Positions 23,187 through 34,452 of a stretch of DNA of 64,000 nt are shown here, one piece after another. Position 1 is the stretch's first letter. Each line of letters begins with the position of its first letter. Position numbers and translations under genes: made by a program. Source of the DNA: Acanthacorydalis orientalis (taxonomy: Eukaryota > Arthropoda > Insecta > Megaloptera > Corydalidae); assembly GCA_034766995.1 (NCBI GenBank), contig CM068322.1, positions 4,790,589-4,854,588 on the forward strand, given 5' to 3'. The notes below the pieces were generated by a model. The model was not told the origin of the DNA. It ran no database searches and saw only the letters and a list, made by a program, of their open reading frames with translations.

Positions 23187-24128
23187 GAGGTCAGACAATT
23201 AAGTAATGCGACAAAATTCAAAAATCGAGTATATTTAAAAATTAAGGTACATCGCTGCGATCCCCTTCAAAGTAGTCCCCTCCCGCATCTATACACTTAT
23301 TCCAGCGAGTTTTCCAGTTTTCGTAACAATTCTGGAACACTTCTTGTGGGACCTCTCCGAGTACCCTCGTCACAGATACTTGGATATCTTCAACGGAGTC
23401 AAAATGTCGACCTTTGACGAATTTTTTCATATGGGGGAATAGGAAAAAGTCGCAGGGTGACATGTCCGGTGAATAGGGCGGTTGTGGTAACGTTGCGATG
23501 CCTTTAGACACCAAAAACTGAGAGACACTGAACGCACTGTGACAGGGAGCATTGTCGTGATGCAGAACCCAAGTCTTCGCGATCTCAGGACGCACTCTGA
23601 GCACCCTTTTTCGTAATTTTTCGAGCACATTGCGGTAGAATACTTGATTTACGGTCTGTCCAGGTGGTACGAACTCTTTGTGAACCACCCCTTTGCTGTC
23701 GAAGAAGCAAATCAACATGGTTTTCACTTTGGACTTGCTCATTCTCGCCTTCTTTGGCCTTGGTGCTCCAGGGGACAGCCACTGTTGGCTTTGTCGTTTA
23801 GTTTCGGGGTCATATTGAAAGAACCAACTTTCATCACCAGTAATAACTCGATCGAGAAGAGTAGGATCACTTTCAACCTGCTCGAGACAATCTTGAGCGA
23901 TGTTCATTCGGTGGGCTTTTTGCTCATCTCTCTCATTTTCGTGACATGCACTACTCGCGCGTTGTTACAAAACACTAAACAGCTGGCGAAGAAATGATCG
24001 TACGAGGGTGGTCAAGGTCTCAATCGAGAGAATAGGGATCTGCTATTACGGTCGCGGAGTTACAGGTTCGCAGTGTTACCACAGGCGGAGAAAAAAAATC
24101 GGTCGCATTACTTAATTGTCCGATCTCG
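23186..24128 (-). mobile_element. mariner element, best-preserved, internally deleted (943 bp)
   Basis: The ends are near-perfect inverted repeats of about 26 bp: both contain ACAATTAAGTAATGCGAC, with only two differences in the terminal part (CGAGGTCAG versus CGAGATCGG). TA is present at the right border (24129-24130); the left border shows CA where TA is expected, read as a point mutation. It sits inside TA-rich repeat DNA on both sides. Low divergence of the ends and a long open transposase frame suggest it is the youngest mariner here. It lacks about 0.3 kb for a complete element. Confidence 0.92.
23242..23940 (-). pseudogene. mariner DD34D transposase, N-terminally truncated
   Basis: This is a cut-and-paste transposase catalytic domain. 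The open frame from ATG at 23907 gives 221 residues; homology extends upstream as ENERDEQKAHR to about 23940 before a non-matching, stop-containing sequence. The full triad is present: Asp25 in VITGDESWFF, Asp118 in LHHDNAPCHSA and Asp153 in SPDMSPCDFFLFP, with exactly 34 residues between the last two, the mariner DD34D signature. The C-terminus [12 protein letters not shown] is complete. The helix-turn-helix DNA-binding region (about 110-120 residues) is deleted, so the product could not bind its ends normally. No other defect is visible in this stretch. Confidence 0.93.
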
Positions 24129-24132
24129 TATG

Positions 24133-24167
<35 letters not shown>

Positions 24168-24218
24168 ATATATATATATATGTATGTATATATATATGTG
24201 TATGTATGTATATATATC

Positions 24219-24282
<64 letters not shown>
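24129..24282. repeat. (TA)n/(GTATATAT) spacer between two mariners
   Basis: The only sequence between the mariner ending at 24128 and the one starting at 24284 is TA-rich microsatellite with GTAT and TCTA interruptions. Confidence 0.95.
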
Positions 24283-24283
<1 letters not shown>

Positions 24284-24284
<1 letters not shown>

Positions 24285-25154
24285 TTTATTAAGTATGAAA
24301 TGTACGATTTCCTCAGTTTGACAGAAGTACTAAGTTTGACAGCTGCTATTTCTGACATTTCATTTTGATTGAAATTTCTTTATTTTTTTATTGCAACGGT
24401 ATACATCCTAATTCTTTTAAACTCATGTTTTGGCTTGTGTTTAATATTCAATTAATTTTTAAGCGAGTTTTTTTGAAACCATGAATAAGTCGAAAATTCA
24501 TGTTATTTTCGAATATGAACTCAGTACTCTTTTACGTGTAATGAAAAATAAATTCTTGTTGACAATTGGATGAAGATGAAGGCCGAAACGCAGTCCAAGA
24601 CTGAATATTCTTCAAAAAAACTTAATATCTGTTTTGGTCGTCCAACCCTGTTATTATCCACTACAGTTTCAAGAAACCTGGTCAATAGATTACAGAAAAT
24701 GTCTACTGCAACTAATTGGACAAAATTATGGGAATACTTGCTATTAATCAGCCGAAATTGATCAATAGAGACAGGTCAATATTCTTGCAAGACAACACTC
24801 GACCACATGTCGCAGAAACAATCCTGCTCAAACTACAGGAGCAGGACTTGAAAACTATGTCATCCACCGTATTTATCAAACCTTGCATCAACTGACTACC
24901 ACTACTTCCAAGCTTTGGACCACTTGTTGTAAGGAAAAATATTCAATTCTCAACAAGCTGTGGAAATCTCCTTTCGCGATTTCATATTGCCACTCGCTCC
25001 CCAGGTTTCCGCTGCTGACAAACAAGATACCTTTAAGATGGCAAAATTGTGTCGATAGCTTAGGTTCATACTTTGATTAATTGTACTGCTTCTTGTTTGA
25101 AATATAATAAACTAAACTTTTGATTCGATTTCGGACATTTCATATTTAATAACC
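24284..25154 (+). mobile_element. mariner-like element of cecropia type, internally deleted (871 bp)
   Basis: Left end TTATTAAGTATGAAATGTAC and right end (reverse complement) TTATTAAATATGAAATGTCC match; TA lies at 24282-24283 and 25155-25156. A plus-strand transposase remnant lies inside. The subfamily differs from the neighbouring mariner at 23186-24128. Confidence 0.87.
24481..25079 (+). pseudogene. cecropia-like mariner transposase pseudogene
   Basis: Starts at ATG 24481 with MNKSKIHVIFEYEL, the family N-terminus, then jumps by deletion to RPKRSPRLNILQKNLISVLV (the P-K-x3-P-x-L-x-Q-K-K motif before the second half). Frame changes follow: IIHYSFKKPGQ, then PKLINRDRSIFLQDNTRPHVA carrying the second catalytic Asp, LLKLQEQDLK, and finally PLRWQNCVDSLGSYFD with the correct stop at 25077-25079. 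The third catalytic region is unrecognisable. The order and end motif agree with mariners of the cecropia group (the group of Hsmar1). It is inactive. Confidence 0.85.
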
Positions 25155-25156
25155 TA

Positions 25157-26439
25157 TTATTTATATATATATATATATATATATTCGGATATATATGTAT
25201 ATACAAACGTGTGTGTGTGTATGTACGAATAAAATATTAATAAGAAAAGGATTTTGTTTAGTTAAGAACGAAAAATTGATTTTTTGCAGTTTAATGATTA
25301 TGATATTAGATAAAGTTTATAAATATTAATTATTTTATACAAATCCGTTGAGAATAAACATATCTTTAGCCAAAATAAAAATTAACATTAGACCATTATC
25401 ATTATTATATTTTTAAAAAAAATTGTAATGAAAATTATGTGAAATTATTAGTTTTATTATCTATTATATTAACAATTTCACTGAAATTTCAACTGTATGC
25501 ATCAAAAATATAAAAAAGGGAATAATATTTGAAATAGATTTAATAATAAATTATTTATATTATAGTCACATTAAAGCTTGAAATGTATTAGTTTAAACTT
25601 TTTATAGTATCCTATAACAGATAAAAATATAGAAAGTTAATAACATCAAACGTATTACATTTTAAATATAATATTATTTACTACAAAATAACTATACTCG
25701 TATAGTAATTTAGATATAATTGGTTGAAACAAGCGTCCATTGTCAATATAAATATATTGTGAATATAATGGTGTTGTATAACGATACTTACAAATTTATC
25801 AGTTTATTATTATCATTTTTCATATGCTGACACATTTTATTTCATTTTATTTTAAATTAATTTACTGAAAATGTTCATTTTTAAAACAGGTTATATCCTC
25901 ATATTAAATGAAATTTTATATTATTTTATAAAAACGATATCTGTTTTAATTAGTATTGTAATAAAAACATTGTATATGAAACTCGTTTGAATGTTGGTTA
26001 TATGATATTTTTTGTAAAATTTAAGATAATTTTAATTAACATCAATACAAAAAGATTAATAGTTAATGTATGTAATGATTTCTTAATATTAAGTGTGTGC
26101 TCATTTACTATTTCACATCATTCAGTTATTCAAATATTATAAACAAGAATGATTATGAATTAGTTGCATTATTATTTATCATTATTAATAAAAACTAATT
26201 TTTAAAGTATTGCAAAAATATCATATAAAAGGTTTTATTCAAAATGATATGAATTATATAATTCAGATTATTTTAATCGATAGTTATTTTGTTATATTTT
26301 TCAATAGACATTATTATAAAATATTAAATTTAAATGTGTTATAAAATGTGTAAATTAAGAAAACAGGAGACGATTTACAAAAATCAATTTTTCGTACACT
26401 GAAGTTTGTCTTTTTCACATTATTTATATTTTTTCAAAA
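25157..26439. other. AT-rich spacer
   Basis: Nothing recognised beyond a (TA)n/(GT)n tract at about 25162-25222. Confidence 0.55.
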
Positions 26440-26540
26440 TACCGTGGGGCAATGCTCCTTGCTCCTTACTCGCTACCCTCGCTACTCCCCCGGGGGATTA
26501 CCTCCCAAATGGGTGACGCTCTCTCTCCATTAAACATACA
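26440..26540. other. short GC-rich island
   Basis: About 90 bp with CTCCTTGCTCCTTACTCGCT, a CCCCCGGGGG palindrome and a following ATTACCTCCCAAAT, surrounded by AT-rich DNA. An open frame (26452-26664) runs through it but is not recognised. It may be a fragment of an unidentified repeat. Confidence 0.3.
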
Positions 26541-26964
26541 CATTTTGTGTTTGAATATTCAATTGCTATCACGTGTCAATTCAAATAATAAGCTGGGCTC
26601 GTCAATATTAGAAATTTTACATGCATTTACCCTTTTCTTATTCCTGACTAAACCGAAGAAATAATAGATATATTTTTAAATTCTTTTTCATATACAATTT
26701 GTGAAAATTTCACAATATCATAATTTAAACCTCATCTTTTCCTAAATATTTTAAACTTTAATTTTATATTAAAAAAAATTTTACATCATTAGAAAAATGA
26801 AAAGTAATTCTTTGGTAGTACATCTTATTATAGAAAAGGTAACAAATCAAACGATGCATTTTTCGTATAAGAACTCATGTGAAATATGTACATTCAAATA
26901 TAAGCAATTTTTGTTTCATCACTTGTTTACACAAATATTAAGATTGTTTTAAATTGTGCGTATG

Positions 26965-26999
<35 letters not shown>

Positions 27000-28422
27000 T
27001 CTTCAATATATTCATCAAAATAGAATTATAAATTACATTATTTTAATATATTGTTCCAACCAAATTCGTTGATATATTTAAAGTCAAAACTGAAAACATT
27101 TGAAAGTAGGTTAAATTAGAAACTCAACTAAAATTTTTAATAATCTGTTAATTAAATCTACTTTATTTGAGTATAATATTTATAATTTCTTACAATATGT
27201 ATTTATCTATTATACGAGTATTTAATACTTAAATATTTAACTCTTAAACGTATAATTTCTTCGAGGCAATCGAATTGAAAATAGTATTAAAATCATGAAG
27301 CGGAAGCAAACATTTTGAAGGTAATATATTTTCATATACAAATGCACATTAAATAATTCAAATATTTTAAATTGGTATTATTGCTCATTTTGTTATTTAT
27401 ATTTTTAATAGTCATTATATGATTTTATTGACATTTATTATTTATTGTATATAAATATTTAATAAAAAATTTGTATTACAATACATTTTTAGTCAAAAAT
27501 CTGCGTAACTATACTGTTTGTATGATAATGCAACTAAAATATATATATTTATAACAATTTGCAAGTTCTATTCAAATTATAAAAATTACATATAAAGAAT
27601 ATCATGCTTTCATTTTCGTTAAAGTAATTATTATTGTTTGGATAACATTCATTGATTTTTTAACTGTTCAATGAAGTGTTTAATACATGATTTTGTAAAT
27701 GAAACTAAATGATTTCGTTAGTTATTATTTTTTTTCTACCTAAATCCATAATTCTTTCCTTCAAATTTAAACGTTAAATTTAATGTGTAAATAAATACCA
27801 TTTTATGGTTTACATCAAATAAGACATGTGTAGTTGTAATTTACTTAATAAAACTTCCTGTATCTCAAATGAACACTTATCTAATGGGGTGGGAGTAATT
27901 GCATGCCATTGAGAATTTTTATTATCATGTTAGTAAAAAAATCTGATACTTAGTGAATTGAATTATTTCTTCCCCTTATGATACCAAAAAAGTGATCAAT
28001 ACTTCAATGCTATTAAATGACATAACTTATGATATTTGCGTTTTTAATACGTTTGAAGTGCGAAAAAAAGTTTTTATATATTGTATTGAAATTAAATACT
28101 GTATTATATTTGCTTATAATAGTGGGTATTTAAGTTTGTATAATGGAACTTATAGTTTAATTTATTACATAAAAAAGATGTTATAGTATTAAATTAAATG
28201 TAGCGTATGGACGTTAATAATATAATAAAAATAGATCATATTTAATAAATTAAATAAATTTCAGTGCATTAATTTGTAAAGTTATGGGAAATAAGAATAA
28301 CCATCGTAATTTAATTAGAAAAAAAAATACAAATTTGACACTATATACATTCAAAGAGGTATAAAAAATAATGAATACAGTTCTATGTAAAAATTTTTGT
28401 AAAAAATACTATGTAAATAAAT

Positions 28423-28424
<2 letters not shown>
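26541..28424. other. AT-rich spacer
   Basis: No gene seen. (TA)n at about 26967-26995. Confidence 0.55.
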
Positions 28425-28477
<53 letters not shown>

Positions 28478-28479
28478 TT
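28425..28479. repeat. (TA)n microsatellite
   Basis: Uninterrupted TA run followed by GTATATATTTATG. Confidence 0.95.
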
Positions 28480-28944
28480 ATGTGGAAAAACCACCTTCGA
28501 AAATGTTGTAAAATACAGGAAGTATATACAACACGATAGTTTGTATCGAAAAAAATACATGTATAAAAAAAGTCAATATTCAATAATAGCAACAAGGGTA
28601 CAATTACCGGATTGGCTGTATATACAATAATACTCGCACGTCACATCAGAAACAGTATGTAAAAAGAGAATATTTTTATTTCATATTATGTATCATACTA
28701 CAAACAAAATTGGGAGATACTGTAATTGAAATTAAAATAAATAATTCTTTTTATGGAAAAATTAAACATTAATGTATGTTTATATTTTTTAATTAATTAT
28801 TTATATCATCGACCTTTTCTTTAGGATCATTTAATATGAATTTGATATTAAGGATATTTTCTAAAATATACATATTTCAACGAAATTTTTAGATTGCCAC
28901 ATCCTGGTAACTCTAAAATCAACGAAATAAGAATTTAACTATTA

Positions 28945-30211
28945 GGTTGGTGCAAAAATAATTTCATTTTTTACGTATAGAGTATAAAGACACATATATC
29001 AGTTAAAAATTATATTTATTAATCAAAATAAAGTCCATTGGCCTGCACACATTTGTCCCAACGGGAAACAAGTTGGTTTATTCTTACAAGATATAATTCT
29101 GGAGTCCTGGAATTACCGAATTCATCGAAAGCACTTTAAGCTTTATCTTCAAAAATCTTCTCTCGTAAGAAATTACTCAAATATTTAAAAAAACGATAAT
29201 CTGTTGGAGACAGGTCCAGAAAATAAGGTAAATAATGAGGTAAGGTTTCATAACCCAGTTCATTTAATTTTTTTTGTCCTTTATAAAACGTGTGGTCGGA
29301 CGTTATCATGAAGAAGAATTCGTCCTCTTCGATTAACTAACCCTGGCCGTAAACGATGCAAATTCTGCATTTTTTTCTTTTAATAACTATATTTTTTGCT
29401 GTTATTGTTTTAGCGGGATTTAAGAAGTTGTAGTGAATGCAGCCATTTTCCAACCACTAAACAGTGACCATAATCTTTTTTTTGTGAAGCTTCGGTTCAG
29501 GAAACTGTTTTAGTGCTTATTCTTGCTCTAGCCACTGTGATGAATGTATTAGATTGTTGTAAAGAATCCACTTTTCATCACATGTAACAATGAGGCCAAG
29601 AAAGGGATCATTTTTGTTTACGCAAAAGAAGCGCAGAGCAGACTCGTATCGCCGAATTTCTTGATGTTCATTAATTTCATACGGCGCCTATTTATCCATT
29701 TTTTTTTGTTTTTCTAATTAGGCTCAAATGTCGAACTGTTGACTGATCAACATTGAGTTCTTCTACCACCACTCGAGTAGTTTTACTTGGGTCTGCTTTA
29801 ATAATGGTTCTTAAATCATTATTGTCTATAGATGAAAGACGTTCACGATTTTCATCGTCAGCAATGCTTCCGTTTCCATTATAAAATTTGTGGAACCAAT
29901 GTTGAGCTGTATGTTCACTAACTGACTCTTCGTCAAAAACAAATTTATTATTTCGAGCAGTTTCTGTTGCTTTATGTCGCAATTTAAACTCATACAACAA
30001 AATTGCGCGAATCTGATTTTTTCCATTATTAATTTAAGAGGTTGTATCCAATAATACTAAAGAATGAAAATAATAGATATAAACTGAAATCAGCAGTGCT
30101 AAATCATTGTTTACAATGATGTATCACATGACTATAACAAAAGATAACAGGAACTAGAAAAATTGGTGCAAAACTTAAAATCTAAAAACCGCAATTATGT
30201 ATGCACCAACC
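28945..30211 (-). mobile_element. cecropia-type mariner, full length (1267 bp)
   Basis: The left end GGTTGGTGCAAAAATAATTT is the classic terminus of the Hsmar1/cecropia group; the right end, reverse complemented, reads GGTTGGTGCATACATAATTG. TA lies at both borders (28943-28944 and 30212-30213). The size is that of a complete mariner. The transposase inside is collinear but carries several stops. Confidence 0.93.
29019..30026 (-). pseudogene. cecropia-type mariner transposase pseudogene
   Basis: Begins at the ATG ending at 30026 (MEKIRFAQF). After an early frameshift the 102-codon stretch shows the paired helix-turn-helix region: LYEFKLRHKATETARN, HTAQHWFHKFYNGNGSI, DNNDLRTIIKADPSKTTR and ELNVDQSTVRHL. 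Further on, frames give TCDEKWILYNN (first catalytic Asp), GRILLHDNVRPHVL (second) and PTDYRFFKYLSNFL (third), ending ISR-like VSRWDKCVQANGLYFD and a stop at 29019-29021. All three catalytic residues survive, but stops such as those after KKNG and EQE, plus frameshifts, make it dead. Confidence 0.92.
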
Positions 30212-30213
30212 TA

Positions 30214-30647
<434 letters not shown>

Positions 30648-30749
30648 ATCACAAACCAAACATTCGTTTCCATTATATTTATTAATTAAATGAAAATATT
30701 TTATATGTAAAGTAAATAATTTTACTAACAATTTTAAATACCTTCTAGG

Positions 30750-30775
30750 CTATATTTTATTTGTCAGGTAATTAA
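30750..30775 (+). promoter_or_regulatory. possible recursive splice (ratchet) site, moderate
   Basis: TATTTTATTTGTCAG is followed directly by GTAATT, an acceptor joined to a donor-like GT at 30767/30768. The donor part is weaker than at 57141. No exon is visible around it. Confidence 0.25.
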
Positions 30776-30874
30776 TGGAAATTTTATATTAACTATTCCA
30801 GTAGTGTTTCTTTTTAATTTTGTTATACAGTATAGTACATTTATTTTTTAAATGTGTGTTTTTTTTTCACAAAT

Positions 30875-31170
30875 GTACTCGTTTTTTCTCCTCAAAAATC
30901 ATCAAAAATTTTCTGCACAAAAATATTAAAAAAAATCATGTTTATTTTTGCTGATTGCTGATTATACGCATTTTGATGGCAAATCGACCGTATTCAGTAC
31001 GACGAAGTACAAAATATAAATCATAAGGTACCTTGTCGTTTTGAAGATGAAATTATTTCAATCGAATTGCGTATAAACAATAATCAGAAATGATCAATAA
31101 TAATTTATTAATTATTTCTCATGAGAAAATAATTTATGATAAGTAGGGCGAAAAATAATTAATTTATGAA
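30875..31170. mobile_element. palindromic MITE family, both arms, diverged
   Basis: Left arm: TTGCTGATTGCTGATTATAC then GCATTTTGATGGCAAATC. Right arm: ATTGCGTATAAACAATAATC, AGAAATGATCAATAATAATT. The arms pair and match the complete copy at 8886-9283, with poly-A/T segments outside. The exact borders are eroded. Confidence 0.6.
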
Positions 31171-31451
31171 AGTAAATTTATTTAAAATCTCAGAGCCCTA
31201 TTGTATTTTTTATTCATTATTTTTTATAAAGAGAATTTTTCAATACAAAATTGACATAATTAAAATTAAATTAAGTTGAGTATTGAAATAACTGTAGACA
31301 ATACTTTTGAAGATATTTTTGTAAATAATTAAATACAATTATACAAGAAATTCTTTTGATAATAGTCTACATATAATATATTACGAGCTTCACAATAAAT
31401 TTTTAAGATAGATATTTATCATTTTATCTTAATGTTTATTTCGCTCTCTCA

Positions 31452-31459
<8 letters not shown>

Positions 31460-31506
<47 letters not shown>
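31460..31506. repeat. (TA)n microsatellite
   Basis: Uninterrupted TA run. Confidence 0.95.
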
Positions 31507-31509
<3 letters not shown>

Positions 31510-31619
31510 CTCATATTTTAAAATATTTTATATTATGAAAAAGACTGTCATTAATATAGCAAGACATTTTTAGCATATGAAATATTAAAAATAAACACAT
31601 TCTTAACTCTAATTGAAAT

Positions 31620-32000
31620 GAACGTTATATTTGCGAATCCGTCCCTAACAAATTCAACTTGCATTTTATATTTGGCACATCTGTTTAACAATTACTCTAT
31701 CCGTATACGCTAAGCTTCACTCGCAGATCTACCTTGAAATTAGAACGATGGACACATACATACACATCTATGTAGTCACTCTACATAGTTAGATGGTACT
31801 CTCTTACTCTTAGCGTTAAGTGGAATTTTCACTATATTTTGCGGGGATTGTCTGCAGTCTAGTTCTGACCTGCACCTTTTACACTAGCCACAACCAACAT
31901 GTAATTATACGAATGACCGCCATCATTATCATTGGCAAAGTCGTTCTCATTGCGGTCTTTTCTAACTATTGTTAACGAATAATTGGTCTTTATTGGACTC
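31620..32000. other. unexplained GC-richer island
   Basis: This stretch is clearly less AT-rich than its flanks and holds a perfect hairpin CTATGTAG-TCACT-CTACATAG (about 31770-31790). No coding similarity, inverted ends or tRNA-like boxes were found. A solo LTR or promoter is conceivable, but the borders that would show this are not recognised. Confidence 0.3.
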
Positions 32001-32551
32001 TACTATTATTGTATGCAATTATGTGAAAATAAATATTATTTATTTGTTAAAATATGAACATTATTTTAATTATAGCATTCAAAGCACATTTTGTATAGAT
32101 AATCCGTAGTAAAAAGTATTAAATCTGGAAGAAGCAACAATCTATTTCTCTCGATATTTCTGAATTCTCATTAAAATGCTTGTATTAACAATTAAATGTA
32201 TATACTAAAAGGAAAAAATGAAATTATTCATTTTAAATTAATATGTTTGAATTGATTAAATATTAAGTAATATATAACTAACGGACGAACGTTAAACTTA
32301 TGCTTTTGTTTAAAATTTCCTATTTCCTGTATTAAAAAAAGAACTTGATACTCTTATTAGAACAGTTTTACATTGTTGGTATATAAGCTATTTCAAAAGA
32401 GTTTGTAATATTATACTTTCTGGTGGGAAACAATATGAACATTATACATAATGAAACAGAAAATGTTTGTTAGGTAAAAGTCATATTAACACTCATATGG
32501 ATAAACAATGAGACAGAAATTTGCAAATATTTATTTCATATCTTGTAAGTA

Positions 32552-33292
32552 AAGAGTTTTTCAATAGTGACACAATTTTTTAAGTGGGTATATTTCACGA
32601 ATATCATAATAATAGCTGTTCTTTTTTGACAGTTCTTAAGTTTTGATATTTTCATTTTTAGTTATGGTTTCATATTGAAAAAAAAAACAACACATTGAAT
32701 AATATAATTATATTATGAAAATGGTCATTCTATAAAAAATAAATTTTGTAAATTACGCGATATTTATACAAAAATTATGCAATTACTGTCAACGGAGAAA
32801 AATACCGAATCATTATTATAACATTTTGTGGGAAGAAAATAAATGATATTGATCTGGAGGACATGTTGTTCCAGCAACAAGTGGTAAAACAATTGATTTC
32901 ATGAGGACAAAATTTCCTGGTCGTGTTATTTCCAGAAACGGAGCTATTAATTGGTCACCGAGATTCTGCGATTTAACACCGTTGGACTAATTTCCTGAGG
33001 GTCACGTTAAAGAACAAGTATACGCCTATAATCTTAGAATAATTTCCGGCCTAAAAGATTAAATCAGAAGAGAAATTGGTGGGCTAGAACTCTTGTTGTG
33101 TAAGGACGTTATTGAAAATTGTGACAAAAGTATGGTTACTTACAAGAAAGCACGCGGTGGTCACATAATATTATTTTTAATTTATAAATGGCGTATTCCC
33201 AACTATTATCTACAATAAATAAACCATAAATTTCGACGCACATTCTGTGTTTTATTTTATATTAAAAAATATGGTCCTTATGGTAAACCCTG
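32552..33292 (+). mobile_element. DD41D-type Tc1/mariner element, copy 1, deleted (741 bp)
   Basis: The left end AAGAGTTTTTCAATAGTGAC and right end (reverse complement) CAGGGTTTACCATAAGGACC are diverged inverted repeats flanked by TA (32550-32551 and 33293-33294). The first 200 bp align with the 5' region of the better copy at 48422-49703 (for example ATGAAAATGGTCATTCTATA). The middle of the transposase is deleted and only the C-terminal part remains. Confidence 0.8.
32845..33180 (+). pseudogene. DD41D transposase C-terminal remnant
   Basis: After DIDLEDMLFQQ the codons for the second catalytic Asp (QQDGAT in the other copy) are lost by a small deletion. The frame then reads TIDFMRTKFPGRVISRNG, NWSPRFCDLTPLD (third Asp kept, then a stop), FPEGHVKEQVYAY, a stop, IRREIGGLELLLCKDVIENC and ARGGHIILF. 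It is collinear with the copy at 48422-49703 and dead. Confidence 0.82.
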
Positions 33293-33294
33293 TA

Positions 33295-33744
33295 TAATTG
33301 ATAAATATAATAGAAACAATGTGTGTATCATCTTTGGTAAAATTTACATTCGTTCTTAAGAAAAAAATTTAAAATTTTAATTAAATTTTATTAGTTTGAA
33401 ATTATAATCTGATATAAAATGTTTCTTCATTTGGTAATTGGGTAAAAGATGAATAAGTTTAGTTGTAGTAAAATAAAAATTAAAAGAGTAAATTCGCTAA
33501 ATATAATAAAAGTGTATTGACAAAGACAGATATATTTTGGATATAGCATACATGTTTCTTTTTTGATTTCCTTGATCTTATGTGTAAAAAATGCAGTATA
33601 ATGTAGACTATGTTATAAAATTTCAAAACAGTTTGAATATAATGCAGATTATTATTTGGTTTTAGAAAAGAAATTTGATAATTTTTCATACAAAAATAAA
33701 AGACTATTTACAACATTGAGAGCAAGCTACAAAGGAATATATAT
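33295..33744. other. spacer
   Basis: AT-rich; an unrecognised 69-codon minus-strand frame at 33480-33689. Nothing else. Confidence 0.5.
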
Positions 33745-33746
33745 TA

Positions 33747-34295
33747 GATTGGTTGGAAAATAATTACGGCATTTGAATTTTGAATTCTAACCTTAATTTT
33801 TTTCAATAAAAGTATCACTTCATCGTGCTCATGTTAATATTATTTTAAAGTGCATTTTTCACTCTGTATTCTGGTAACATCGAATTTGGTTTTATTATTT
33901 GTTTTGCTTCAAATTAGGCTATTGAATTAAAGATGGAAAAGAAGTAAATGTGAGCTATTTTTTGTATGGGTACAAAACGGATAGTATAGCAGCAGAAACT
34001 GCTGCTTAAGTAAAAAGGCTTTTCATGTGAGTACTGTTAAGGAACGTACGGTGCAATGGTGGTTCCAAAAAATTCGTGATGGGGACAAGAACCTTGAAGA
34101 TGAAGAAGGTCGTGGGTGTTATTTTTTAGTTCATAACAACCAATTGAATAAATTAATGGAAGCAGAATCGTACACAACAATTCTAGAGTTTACACAAAAG
34201 TTAGGTGTTTATCGTCCAACAGTCTGGAAACTACTTAAATTAAAAAACGCATATGAATTTGAAGATCATAAACCGCAATTATTTTTCTATCTATC
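33747..34295 (+). mobile_element. small mariner derivative keeping only the DNA-binding part (549 bp)
   Basis: The left end GATTGGTTGGAAAATAATTA and right end (reverse complement) GATAGATAGAAAAATAATTG are inverted repeats with TA at 33745-33746 and 34296-34297. The terminal sequence is related to cecropia-type ends. The N-terminal helix-turn-helix coding part runs directly into the right end, so the whole catalytic domain has been removed by one internal deletion. Confidence 0.85.
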
Positions 34296-34311
34296 TAATG
34301 TATTATTTTAA
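33933..34311 (+). pseudogene. mariner HTH domain without catalytic domain
   Basis: Starts at ATG 33933 (MEKK then a stop). The family N-terminus continues in shifted frame as YKTDSIAAETAA, a stop, VKRLFM, and then a 94-codon open frame (34027-34311, beginning at a GTG) reads STVKERTVQWWFQKIRDGD, NLEDEEGRGCYFL, NNQLNKLMEAESYTT and EFTQKLGVYRPTVWKLLKLK. This is the bipartite helix-turn-helix of mariner transposases, which binds the inverted ends. Beyond it the frame reads non-homologous residues through the right end. With early stops it is probably not made, but the second helix-turn-helix is open. Confidence 0.85.
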
Positions 34312-34360
34312 GCAAACTTTTTACCAACTATTCTATATCAACCTATAAACAAATAGTAAT

Positions 34361-34361
<1 letters not shown>

Positions 34362-34398
<37 letters not shown>

Positions 34399-34452
34399 CA
34401 TACATACACACACATATATACATACATATACATATATACAGAGAGAGAGACG
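34362..34452. repeat. (TA)n, (CATA)n, (GA)n compound microsatellite
   Basis: TA run to about 34394, then CATACATACATACACACACA-type units and GAGAGAGAGA. Confidence 0.93.

Noticed and set aside
22502..23221. Long open frames (up to 239 codons) on both strands made of Y, I, H, T, M, C
   Set aside because: They are translations of the ATATGTAT array, which has no stop codon in any frame; not genes.
23427..23997. Open frames of 65-117 codons overlapping the mariner in other frames
   Set aside because: Shadows of the transposase frame at 23242-23940.
31620..32000. Solo LTR
   Set aside because: No TG...CA ends with a 4-6 bp duplication could be shown, and no second copy is present in the window.
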